From NCBI GenBank assembly GCA_024762845.1, contig JANTGQ010000055.1:1-7917 (forward strand): a stretch of DNA of 7,917 nucleotides, given 5' to 3'. The notes under the pieces were generated by a model. The model was not told the origin of the DNA. It worked only from the letters and a program-made list of their open reading frames with translations, and did no database searches. Of the stretch, positions 1 to 6,633 are shown piece by piece. Positions within the stretch are counted from its first letter, which is position 1, and each line of letters opens with the position of its first letter. The translations under genes were made by a program, and so were the position numbers. The DNA comes from Nitratifractor sp. (GTDB taxonomy: Bacteria > Campylobacterota > Campylobacteria > Campylobacterales > Sulfurovaceae).

Positions 1-1059
1 ATGGATAGAGTAGAGCAGAAGCTCTACGAGATAACACAAGAGAGTACAAACGAAGATTTTAAACCCTCTGATCAGATAACAGTAGATACGCTTAAAGAGA
101 TAGAGCGCCTTAAAGAGCTTGGGAACTCGAAGCTTATTGGGATAGATACAGGTTTTACAAACCTGAATGATAAAACAAGTGGTTTTGGTAAAGGGGATTT
201 GGTAATTATTGCGGCACGTCCAGCAATGGGAAAGACTGCTCTAGTTTTAAATATGGCACTTAAAGCGATAGAGAGAAACGAAGGAGTTGCCTTCTTCTCC
301 TTAGAGATGCCAGCAGAGCAGTTAATGCTGCGGATGCTCTCTGCAAAAACCTCTATTCCTCTGCAGGCACTTAGGGTCGGGAACTTGGTTGATGATGAGT
401 GGACAAGGCTCTCTGGTGCAATAGATGATATTAGTAGAAGAAAACTCTTTGTCGACGATGGCGGCTACGCGACGATACACCATGTGCGTAGCAAATTACG
501 CAAGTTAAAGTCGCAGCATCCAGAGGTCTCTTTGGCAGTTATTGACTACCTGCAGCTTATGAGTGGCGATAGTAGAAGTCAGGCTGGTAGGCAGCAGGAG
601 ATTAGTGAAATCTCTCGTGGTTTAAAGCAGCTTGCACGTGAGTTGGAGATTCCGATTATTGCACTTTCTCAGTTAAACAGGTCACTGGAGAATCGCGAGA
701 ATAAACGACCAATGCTCAGTGACTTGCGTGAGTCTGGGGCAATTGAGCAAGATGCCGATATCATTTTGTTTGTCTACCGCGACGATGTCTATAGAGAAGC
801 AAAAGAGAAAGAGAAAGAGATGAAGGCAAAAGCTGAAGGGAAGCCTTATGAAACTACTTTTAAAAAGAAAGAGGAGGAGGAGACAGAGTTAATTATCGGT
901 AAGCAGAGGAATGGACCAACAGGCACAGTTGATTTGATGTTCCAAAAACGATTTACCCGATTTGTAGATAGTAACCCGCAATCAGCAGCATATGAAGTTG
1001 TCTTTGAGAGTGGAAACTACGATACAAAAGAGGGCAAAATAGAGCTGCCACCTATATAA
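1..1059 (+). CDS. dnaB: Replicative DNA helicase DnaB, C-terminal part (5' end outside window)
   Basis: This hexameric 5'-3' helicase unwinds DNA at the replication fork and recruits primase. The RecA-like motor is complete: Walker A at residues 72-79 (ARPAMGKT), Walker B with the DYLQL motif at 178-187, the ALSQLNR motif at 221-227, DLRESGAIEQDAD at 241-253 and KQRNGPTG near 301-308. Residues 1-45 match the linker helix between the N-terminal primase-binding domain and the motor. The ATG at base 1 is therefore an internal Met, and roughly 130-150 N-terminal residues should lie upstream. A very charged Lys/Glu stretch (about 262-297) precedes KQRNGPTG and is longer than in typical DnaB; insertions in this domain are known from Helicobacter DnaB. 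comEC follows after one base. Identity is secure; the start is not in the window. Confidence 0.97.
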   Translation: MDRVEQKLYEITQESTNEDFKPSDQITVDTLKEIERLKELGNSKLIGIDTGFTNLNDKTSGFGKGDLVIIAARPAMGKTALVLNMALKAIERNEGVAFFSLEMPAEQLMLRMLSAKTSIPLQALRVGNLVDDEWTRLSGAIDDISRRKLFVDDGGYATIHHVRSKLRKLKSQHPEVSLAVIDYLQLMSGDSRSQAGRQQEISEISRGLKQLARELEIPIIALSQLNRSLENRENKRPMLSDLRESGAIEQDADIILFVYRDDVYREAKEKEKEMKAKAEGKPYETTFKKKEEEETELIIGKQRNGPTGTVDLMFQKRFTRFVDSNPQSAAYEVVFESGNYDTKEGKIELPPI

Positions 1060-1060
1060 A

Positions 1061-2347
1061 ATGTTAGCCTCTCCCCCTGTTTTTAAAAACTCTAAAGAGT
1101 TCAGTGTTGTCTCTTTGGTAATACTTTTTTTTATTGCAGTGCGTCTACTTTTTCTTTATATGGAGTATAGTGATTTAAAAAATCTTAAAGAGTACTACTA
1201 TAGCGATGCACAGGTAGAGAGAGTGTATGACAGTAAGAACTATAAAAATGGCTCTTCACTTCTGAAACTGAAAAGTTCGAATGGAAAAAGTTTTTATCTC
1301 TTTACTCAAAAGGAGCCACCAAAACGTTTTAGCTGGGTAAGGGTAAAGTATAAGTTAAAGAGTGGAACAGGGTTTTTAAAGTACCTCTCCGGTTTCTTTG
1401 CCAAAGGGGATATAGTAGAGCCTATAGAAGATGGTTTTGACCCAAGAGCTTTTTTGCGTAAACAGATAGATGCGCAGCACGACGGAAAGAGTGCTATTAA
1501 TACCTTCTATCACGCCATCTTTTTAGCTGACCCCTTAGATAGAGAGCTTCGGGAGAAGATATCGAACCTTGGTGTGTCACATCTTGTGGCAATTAGTGGT
1601 TTTCATTTAGGTATTATGTGGCTCTTTTTGTTTGGGATTCTCTTTGTTCCATACCGTTATTTTCAGCAAAACTACTTTCCGTGGAGAAATAGAAATATTG
1701 ATCTGGGGCTTGTGACTCTTTTGATTTTAGGGGTTTTTGTTCTTTTTGTTGGGGCACCACCTGCATTAACAAGGTCATATGTTATGCTCTCTCTTGCGTG
1801 GCTTGTTCTTGTTTTTGGCTTGGAGCTTATCAGTTTTCAGTTTTTGGCTTTTGCTATTTTGGTAATACTGCTTTTTAAACCAACCCTTATTGCCTCTTTG
1901 GGCTTTTGGCTCTCGGTAAGTGGTGTCTTTTATATATTTTTAATTATTAAATGGCTTCAAGAGTATCCTGGGTGGTTTATAACTATTGTGGCAATTCCTG
2001 TTGGGGTCTTTTTACTGATGTTCCCGGTTGGGCATCTCTTTTTTCATAATACGACGGGTTGGCAACTTATGTCACCACCTCTTTCGCTTCTTTTTATACC
2101 TTTCTACCCGATAGCACTCTTTATGCATCTTCTTGGCTTGGGAGATATCTTTGACCCAGGACTCTTGGCACTTTTTGAACTGCCACAAAAAAGCAGCGAT
2201 ATTACTATGCCGCACTTTTTAATAATACTCTATGCTCTCTCTTCAATTACAGCAATATTTAGTAGACGAATTTTCTATTTTCTGCTTCTTTTTGCTGCTC
2301 TTATTGTGGGATATTATATATTTTTATCCTCTTTTGCCAATGGGTGA
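1061..2347 (+). CDS. comEC: ComEC/Rec2-type DNA-uptake channel, short form without nuclease domain
   Basis: This is a polytopic inner-membrane protein of natural transformation, thought to carry single-stranded DNA into the cytoplasm. An N-terminal membrane helix (about 15-34) is followed by a hydrophilic soluble region (about 40-145, where ComEC proteins carry an OB-like domain). The Competence-family membrane core follows (about 150-425), with eight or nine hydrophobic segments. The conserved HLVAISGFHLG motif lies at 174-184 and GAPPALTRSYVM at 231-242. At 428 residues it lacks the C-terminal metallo-beta-lactamase domain of the roughly 750-residue Bacillus-type ComEC; the Helicobacter ComEC-like protein beside dnaB is similarly short. 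The ATG sits one base after the dnaB stop (TAAaATG) with no convincing Shine-Dalgarno, so translational coupling to dnaB is likely. Its 3' end overlaps the convergent recombinase gene by 34 bases. Confidence 0.9.
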   Translation: MLASPPVFKNSKEFSVVSLVILFFIAVRLLFLYMEYSDLKNLKEYYYSDAQVERVYDSKNYKNGSSLLKLKSSNGKSFYLFTQKEPPKRFSWVRVKYKLKSGTGFLKYLSGFFAKGDIVEPIEDGFDPRAFLRKQIDAQHDGKSAINTFYHAIFLADPLDRELREKISNLGVSHLVAISGFHLGIMWLFLFGILFVPYRYFQQNYFPWRNRNIDLGLVTLLILGVFVLFVGAPPALTRSYVMLSLAWLVLVFGLELISFQFLAFAILVILLFKPTLIASLGFWLSVSGVFYIFLIIKWLQEYPGWFITIVAIPVGVFLLMFPVGHLFFHNTTGWQLMSPPLSLLFIPFYPIALFMHLLGLGDIFDPGLLALFELPQKSSDITMPHFLIILYALSSITAIFSRRIFYFLLLFAALIVGYYIFLSSFANG

Positions 2348-3147
2348 TAGGTGTTGAGTGTCTCTTTGAGATGAGGTTTCTGGATATGGGTGTAGATTTG
2401 TGTAGTAATAAGAGAGCTGTGTCCTAAAAGCTCCTGGACAATACGCAGATCTGCTCCACCTAATATAAGGCCACTTGCATAGGAGTGGCGCAAGACATGT
2501 GGAGAGACAGCGAGATATTTTTTGGTAATTTTAAAGATAGAGATACGGCTTAGGGTACTCTTTTTATAGTTTATAAAGAGTGAAGGGTTATCGTCATTAC
2601 GTTCATTCAGGTAGAGTGTTATTGCTATAAGTGCGATGTTTGCAACAGGAACTACTCTCTCTTTCTCCCCTTTACCATAGCGTACACGTAGCCAGCCGTC
2701 GCTTAAATCTTCTCTCTTTGCATTTACCGCTTCGCTTACACGAATACCACTTGCGTATAAGAATAGGATAATAGCTCTATCACGCATTGCTATCCAGTTT
2801 GTTGGCTCTATATTTTCAACACTTTGCATAATGGTTTCGTATTCAAGGTAGAGAGGAAGAGTAGAGGGTGTCTTTGCGCTTGGTAGTTTTATAGTTTTAG
2901 CGCTAAAGTCAAGGTCGTTTAAAAAATGAAAAAAAGCATTAATAGATGCCAGTTTGCGGTTTCTGGTTCGAGGGTTGGAGAATTGGGAGAGGAAGAGGAT
3001 AATATCTTCGCTCTCATAGGCTAGCAGCTCTTTTTTAGAGCTAGTGTTGAGTTGTTCTAAATCGTTAATATAAGCTGAAAGAGTATTTTTACTAACACCT
3101 TTGTTTATAAGCAGATACTCCCCAAATGCTTCTATTAGATCACTCAT
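2314..3147 (-). CDS. Xer-type tyrosine recombinase (site-specific integrase/resolvase)
   Basis: It cuts and rejoins DNA through a 3'-phosphotyrosine intermediate. The 277-residue protein has an N-terminal SAM-like core-binding domain (about 1-85) and a C-terminal catalytic domain (about 105-265). The whole active site is visible: Arg136 in ASGIRVSEA, the beta-hairpin Lys159 in YGKGEKERVVP, His217 and Arg220 in SPHVLRHSYASG, His243 in LLGHSS and the nucleophile Tyr252 in TTQIYTH. Size and motif spacing resemble XerC/XerD. Campylobacter and Helicobacter XerH, by recollection, is about 355-360 residues, so this may be a separate Xer paralogue or a clade-specific housekeeping Xer. The ATG overlaps the upstream lipoprotein gene by 8 bases, implying coupling; the Shine-Dalgarno is weak (GGGA). 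No flanking att or dif-like site was recognised. Chromosome dimer resolution is inferred. Confidence 0.9.
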   Translation of the reverse strand: MSDLIEAFGEYLLINKGVSKNTLSAYINDLEQLNTSSKKELLAYESEDIILFLSQFSNPRTRNRKLASINAFFHFLNDLDFSAKTIKLPSAKTPSTLPLYLEYETIMQSVENIEPTNWIAMRDRAIILFLYASGIRVSEAVNAKREDLSDGWLRVRYGKGEKERVVPVANIALIAITLYLNERNDDNPSLFINYKKSTLSRISIFKITKKYLAVSPHVLRHSYASGLILGGADLRIVQELLGHSSLITTQIYTHIQKPHLKETLNTYHPLAKEDKNI

Positions 3148-4171
3148 ATCCCAAGGCGCTTAAATCGACTCTCTTTTTATCAATGTAAAGGTATCGACCG
3201 GAGACAAAGCTGTAGTTTCGTGCACTGCCAATACTATAGAGTTTATATTTTTTTAAGCTGCTATCGAGTACAACTAGAGAGCCACTTTTTGCAAATGCAT
3301 AGACTTTTCCATTAATGTAAGCAACGGTTGCGTAGTCGGCATATTGGAACTGTCTTGATGCAATTTTCTCTAAGTTTAGTGTTAGTATTTCGACTTTTCC
3401 ATCTCTGGTTAAGAGATAGATATTTCCATTTTTTACTAGAATATCGGCAACTTTTACATTTAACTCTTTTTTTTGCCCCGGCGCAATCGAGAGTACTCTA
3501 TTTGGAGTTGCTGCGATTATAGTGCTACTTATAGCCTTCGCAAAGATAAGGTTTCCATACTTTTTATTTTGCCCAATAGAGATAACCCCAGGTGCTGTTG
3601 GAGTATGCATATTGATAAGAATTAGTTTGCCATCAAGTGTAGGCAAGGCAATAAAGTTTTGGGTAATAATTGGATTTGCAAGGCGTGTATCTACAGTGTT
3701 TCCGCCAGCAAACTCTTTTTGGTAGGTTACTTTGTTGCTAAATGGATCATAGAGACCAAAACGGTTCCCCTGAAGAAGGTAAGCAACTCCACGAGCATAC
3801 GCTACACCGCTTACAAGAGGAGATTCTAGCTTTGTAGAAGCAATCTTTTCGCCATTGCTCTTAAAGACGATTATATCTCCTCTGTTATTAGCTGCCAAAA
3901 TTCTGCCACCGTCGCTACTGATATAGTTATATCCCTGTGGGAGCAGAATAGAACCATCCCCCTCAGGAGTGATATAAGATCCATCACTAAATGTTACACC
4001 GTCTCTGTTGACATTAATCTCTCTTTTATTGTGTCTTTGTGTATAAGAGTTTGTACTGTGTCCGGCAGAGACTTTAAACCCCTCAGGGATAATTTTGTCG
4101 CTATCGAAAGAGCAGCCAGTGCCAAGAATGGCAATGCCTAGAAAGAGAGAGAGTGTAACTGTATATTTCAT
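3140..4171 (-). CDS. BamB-like beta-propeller outer-membrane lipoprotein (putative)
   Basis: The 343-residue protein starts with a lipoprotein signal peptide: Lys2, a hydrophobic core at 5-17, then ILGTGC with the acylated Cys20. The next residues (SFDSDK) do not start with an inner-membrane-retention Asp, so outer-membrane sorting is plausible. The rest is almost all beta strands with repeated NG/DG turns followed by hydrophobic strands, for example near 93-112, 127-150, 173-190, 248-272, 287-306 and 322-338. This fits a six- to eight-bladed PQQ/WD-type propeller. BamB (YfgL) has this architecture and supports outer-membrane protein assembly by the BAM complex. The gene directly upstream is YfgM-like, and yfgM-bamB are also neighbours in Escherichia coli, which strengthens the analogy. 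Sequence similarity to true BamB is not obvious by eye, so function is inferred. The start has a modest Shine-Dalgarno (TAGG). Confidence 0.7.
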   Translation of the reverse strand: MKYTVTLSLFLGIAILGTGCSFDSDKIIPEGFKVSAGHSTNSYTQRHNKREINVNRDGVTFSDGSYITPEGDGSILLPQGYNYISSDGGRILAANNRGDIIVFKSNGEKIASTKLESPLVSGVAYARGVAYLLQGNRFGLYDPFSNKVTYQKEFAGGNTVDTRLANPIITQNFIALPTLDGKLILINMHTPTAPGVISIGQNKKYGNLIFAKAISSTIIAATPNRVLSIAPGQKKELNVKVADILVKNGNIYLLTRDGKVEILTLNLEKIASRQFQYADYATVAYINGKVYAFAKSGSLVVLDSSLKKYKLYSIGSARNYSFVSGRYLYIDKKRVDLSALGYE

Positions 4172-4180
4172 ATTTGCCTA

Positions 4181-4750
4181 CTATTTTATAGTGTAGTGTT
4201 CTAAAAGCCTTGCAACTGCAGCTACCTGCGAATTTTTAGGAATACGTGTAAGAATCTTCTTTGCTTCCTCTTTTTTACCTTTTTGAATCAATAGATATGC
4301 CTTCTCTACCAAAACTAAGTTTTTATAGTAGATTGAATCTTTTGGTTCGCTGCTTAAAACACCCATATGATAGTTTATCATATCTTTTAGGAATTCGCTC
4401 TCTTTAGGGACATTTTGTAAGCTCTTTTTATCTGCACTGTTTACAGCCACAGAGTAGCTGTAGAGGGCATAGAGCTTAGGGTTGTTATCTTTTAGAGTAG
4501 CAAGGGCATCTTTGTTTCCTGGCTCTTTATTGAGCATTATCAGCGCACTATTAGCAGATGAGAGTTTTTGCTCCTGCATGTAGCTATTTGCTTTATATCC
4601 AACAAATGCAAGCACTGCAACTATGGCAAGTGCTATTAAACCCTTTTTATACTTTTTAAAAAACTTTTCAAGCTGAAAAGCCTGCTCAAGAAGCTTTTCG
4701 TCACTACTAAGCTCTTGTTTTACCTCTTTTAAACTATTCTTTACGTCCAT
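4181..4750 (-). CDS. YfgM-like single-pass membrane protein with TPR-like periplasmic domain
   Basis: The protein has 189 residues. A charged cytoplasmic N-terminus (1-37) ends in KKYKK, followed by one membrane helix (about 38-52, LIALAIVAVLAFVGY). A helical domain (about 58-189) contains a TPR-like helix pair near 141-171 (KAYLLIQKGKKEEAKKIL). The positive-inside rule puts the helical domain in the periplasm. This layout matches Escherichia coli YfgM, a partner of SecYEG and PpiD proposed to help hand secreted proteins to periplasmic chaperones. Like yfgM it directly precedes a beta-propeller lipoprotein gene, here after 9 bases. The start is well supported: AAGGA at 4756-4760 lies 5 bases before the ATG, and a TATAAT box lies 33 bases upstream. 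The family match is by topology and context. Confidence 0.7.
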   Translation of the reverse strand: MDVKNSLKEVKQELSSDEKLLEQAFQLEKFFKKYKKGLIALAIVAVLAFVGYKANSYMQEQKLSSANSALIMLNKEPGNKDALATLKDNNPKLYALYSYSVAVNSADKKSLQNVPKESEFLKDMINYHMGVLSSEPKDSIYYKNLVLVEKAYLLIQKGKKEEAKKILTRIPKNSQVAAVARLLEHYTIK

Positions 4751-4755
4751 AACTA

Positions 4756-4789
4756 TCCTTGGTGGAAATTGATATTTATAAGTATTATA
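4756..4789 (-). promoter_or_regulatory. Promoter -10 and ribosome binding site of the YfgM/BamB-like/Xer genes
   Basis: Read on the minus strand, a perfect TATAAT (4784-4789) is followed by an AT-rich leader of about 25 bases and a strong Shine-Dalgarno AAGGA (4756-4760), 5 bases before the ATG. No clear TTGACA lies 16-18 bases upstream, which is usual for Campylobacterota sigma-70 promoters. This suggests the three genes have their own promoter and do not depend only on read-through from leuA. Confidence 0.6.
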
Positions 4790-4792
4790 GCT

Positions 4793-4818
4793 CTTTGGAG
4801 CTTAAGAGAGCCCCAAAA
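4793..4818 (-). other. Hairpin between leuA and the YfgM-like gene
   Basis: In minus-strand RNA, UUUUGGGGC (4818-4810) can pair with GCUCCAAAG (4801-4793) around an 8-base loop: nine pairs including two G-U. No U-run follows, so it is not a classical intrinsic terminator. It lies where the -35 of the downstream TATAAT would be. It may mark the leuA mRNA 3' end or only attenuate read-through. The remainder of the 109-base spacer holds nothing else recognisable except a short repeat at 4835-4849. Confidence 0.35.
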
Positions 4819-4834
4819 TACCTGCTTTAAATCT

Positions 4835-4849
4835 ATTTAACCCGGCTTA
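4835..4849. repeat. Short repeat copy 1 (ATTTAACCCGGcTTA)
   Basis: This 15-base string matches 14 of 15 positions of 7775-7789, and both copies sit just after a gene end (leuA and rsmI). A match of this length could arise by chance in 8 kb, although CCCGG is uncommon in such AT-rich DNA. It may be the end of a dispersed element. Confidence 0.25.
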
Positions 4850-4859
4850 CAGAAGACTC

Positions 4860-6422
4860 TTAAATAGTGCAGCCACTTGATGGAGTTCTCTTTTTTAGCA
4901 ATCCTCGCATAGAGAGATAACTGTTAAGAGCACCCAAATAGGCTTTGGCACTTGCGAGCATAGTATCAATGCTTAATCCGTGCCCTATGACAGCTGGCTC
5001 ATCTTGGTTAAATGCTACTTGCACCGTTACACTTGCGAGTGCATTTTTACCTTGAGAGACCGATTTTACTTTATAATCCATTAAGACACCATGGGTATCG
5101 GTAATTCTATCGATTGTCTTAAAAACAGCATCTATAGTTCCATCTCCAATACCTGCATCTGTAACTTCACTGCCATCAGGCAATGCAATAGTAACTGCAG
5201 CACTTGGTACCCCACCCGTTGAGTCCATCAACTGAAGCGCTTTTAACTCATATGCACTCTCTATACCTGTTATATTGCTTGTTGCCAAAGCTCTTAAGTC
5301 ATCGTCGTAGATATCTTTTTTCTTATCTGCCAACTCTTTAAAGCGCTCAAATGCACTCTGCAACTCTTCGTCGTTTAGGCTAAATCCTAACTTTTCCAAC
5401 TTATCTTTAAATGCGGCACGCCCAGAGTGTTTACCTAAAATAAGGGTATCCTCTTTATTTAAACCTATCTCTTCTGGAGAGAAGATCTCATAAGTCTCTT
5501 TATGCTTTAAGACACCATCTTGGTGTATTCCACTCTCGTGTGCAAAAGCGTTTTTCCCAACAATCGCTTTGTTTGGCTGTGGCTCTATACCCGTTACCGA
5601 AGCGATCATTCGGCTTGTTGGGTAGATCTCTTTTGTGTTAATATTGGTATATACATCGCTAAAGACATCTTTACGCACTTTAAGTGCCATTACAATCTCT
5701 TCTAAAGCAGCATTTCCGGCGCGCTCACCCAAGCCATTAATAGTACACTCTATTTGGCGAGCACCATGTTTAATTGCCTCTATCGAGTTTGCAACACCCA
5801 AACCTAAATCGTTATGGTTATGCACAGAGATAATAGCACGAGTTCCTATATGTTCACGCATCTGTGCAATCATATCTCCAATTTCGTTTGGCAACCGTAT
5901 ACCTACGGTATCTGGCAAATTAATTGTCTTTGCACCTGCTTCTATAACTGCGTCGCTTATATCTTTTAAGAAGCCGATATCGCTACGTCCTGCATCTTCG
6001 CAGCTAAACTCTACATCGTCAACAAAGTTTTTTGCCAAGCTAACGGCTTCGACAGCCTTTTTTATTACCTGATCTGGAGTCATTTTTAACTTATACTCCA
6101 TATGGATAGGGCTTGTTGCAATAAAGGTATGGATACGCTTTTTTGCTGCCGGCTCAATCGCTTTTGCTGCTTCGGTAATATCGCGCTCCAATGCACGCGC
6201 AAGTGAGCAGACGGTAGAGTTTTTTACCACCTGCGCAATTTTGTTAATTGCCTCAAAATCGCCGGGGCTTGCCGCTGCAAAACCTGCTTCTATAACATCT
6301 ACACCCAAACGCTCCAACTGCATAGCAATTTGGATTTTCTCTTTAGTGTTCATCGATGCACCGGGGCTCTGTTCGCCATCTCTTAATGTTGTGTCAAATA
6401 TAATAATCTGTTCTTTGCTCAT
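4860..6422 (-). CDS. leuA: 2-isopropylmalate synthase
   Basis: It catalyses the first committed step of leucine synthesis in the cytoplasm: acetyl-CoA plus 2-oxoisovalerate gives 2-isopropylmalate. The 520-residue length is normal for the bacterial type. The TIM-barrel catalytic domain (about 5-275) carries DTTLRDGEQSPG at 10-21, SVHNHNDLG at 199-207 and NGLGERAGN at 229-237. These supply the divalent-metal ligands Asp15, His201, His203 and Asn237. HESGIHQDGVLK lies at 295-306 in the linker/communication region. Residues about 390-512 form the C-terminal LeuA dimer domain that binds leucine for feedback inhibition, so this is a full-length, regulated enzyme. The ATG has AAAGG at 6430-6434, 7 bases upstream. 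Expression may be controlled by the leader ORF at 6498-6566. No leuB, leuC or leuD is adjacent in the window. Confidence 0.97.
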   Translation of the reverse strand: MSKEQIIIFDTTLRDGEQSPGASMNTKEKIQIAMQLERLGVDVIEAGFAAASPGDFEAINKIAQVVKNSTVCSLARALERDITEAAKAIEPAAKKRIHTFIATSPIHMEYKLKMTPDQVIKKAVEAVSLAKNFVDDVEFSCEDAGRSDIGFLKDISDAVIEAGAKTINLPDTVGIRLPNEIGDMIAQMREHIGTRAIISVHNHNDLGLGVANSIEAIKHGARQIECTINGLGERAGNAALEEIVMALKVRKDVFSDVYTNINTKEIYPTSRMIASVTGIEPQPNKAIVGKNAFAHESGIHQDGVLKHKETYEIFSPEEIGLNKEDTLILGKHSGRAAFKDKLEKLGFSLNDEELQSAFERFKELADKKKDIYDDDLRALATSNITGIESAYELKALQLMDSTGGVPSAAVTIALPDGSEVTDAGIGDGTIDAVFKTIDRITDTHGVLMDYKVKSVSQGKNALASVTVQVAFNQDEPAVIGHGLSIDTMLASAKAYLGALNSYLSMRGLLKKRTPSSGCTI

Positions 6423-6497
6423 TTCTTTGCCTTTATTGTTCTCTTTTAAATTGTTTGTTTATGCTAACTGTGTGGTTGGTGAAAAGTGTAAAAAAGT

Positions 6498-6566
6498 CTA
6501 CGAGAACAGGAGGATAGAAGAAGCTTTAATAAAAAATGTTTTAATGTTGCTAACTGTAAAATACAT
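6498..6566 (-). CDS. Putative leader peptide upstream of leuA (22 codons)
   Basis: On the minus strand a near-perfect Shine-Dalgarno AAAGGAG (6572-6578) lies 5 bases before an ATG that opens a 22-codon frame ending in TAG, 75 bases before leuA. The peptide begins MYFTVSNIK and ends KASSILLFS. The run ATC CTC CTG encodes Ile-Leu-Leu two codons before the end, so translation there could sense branched-chain amino acid supply. The same codons contain CUCCU, which can pair with the leader's own AGGAG. The following TGTTCTC (6502-6508) is complementary to GAGAACA (6437-6443), two bases upstream of the leuA Shine-Dalgarno. No typical terminator hairpin precedes the U6 run at 6490-6495. Only two Leu codons are present, fewer than in enteric leuL, so a leucine-sensing role is inferred. 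Confidence 0.5.
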   Translation of the reverse strand: MYFTVSNIKTFFIKASSILLFS

Positions 6567-6603
6567 TACTTCTCCTTTTACTTTTTAAGTGTAATTTTTT
6601 ACA

Positions 6604-6633
6604 ATCATAACCAATTAAGATTAAATTAACCAA
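6604..6633 (-). promoter_or_regulatory. Promoter of the leuA leader transcript
   Basis: On the minus strand TTGGTT (6628-6633) and TATGAT (6604-6609) are 18 bases apart. Transcription would start near 6597, about 20 bases before the leader Shine-Dalgarno. The start region coincides with TGTAA-N4-TTACA (6590-6603), a possible operator. The -35 element lies inside the spacer of the 9+9 inverted repeat. Confidence 0.5.

Noticed and set aside
2314..3147. Integrase of a prophage or genomic island
   Set aside because: No att repeats, tRNA, excisionase or phage genes are adjacent, and the gene sits inside a compact operon of envelope genes.
3328..3725. Two consecutive plus-strand open frames of 64 and 67 codons
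   Set aside because: They lie wholly antisense to the well-supported lipoprotein gene, have no Shine-Dalgarno or family-like motifs, and read as frame shadows.
5520..6072. Two plus-strand open frames of 61 and 145 codons inside leuA
   Set aside because: The opposite strand encodes the highly conserved LeuA barrel; the Ser/Ile/Ala-rich translation is typical of an antisense shadow.
6486..6510. Intrinsic attenuator terminator before leuA (U6 run at 6490-6495 on the minus strand)
   Set aside because: The 30 bases before the U-run are pyrimidine-rich with almost no self-complementarity, so no terminator stem can form.
6241..6588. 115-codon plus-strand open frame spanning the leuA start and the control region
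   Set aside because: The first half is antisense to leuA and the second half crosses the minus-strand leader and leuA promoter. The translation has no recognisable domain.
6487..6603. Long-range inverted repeat TGTAAAAAA (6487-6495) and TTTTTTACA (6595-6603) around the leader ORF
   Set aside because: The arms are mostly A/T homopolymer and the predicted transcript starts inside the outer arm, so a chance match is more likely than a functional stem.
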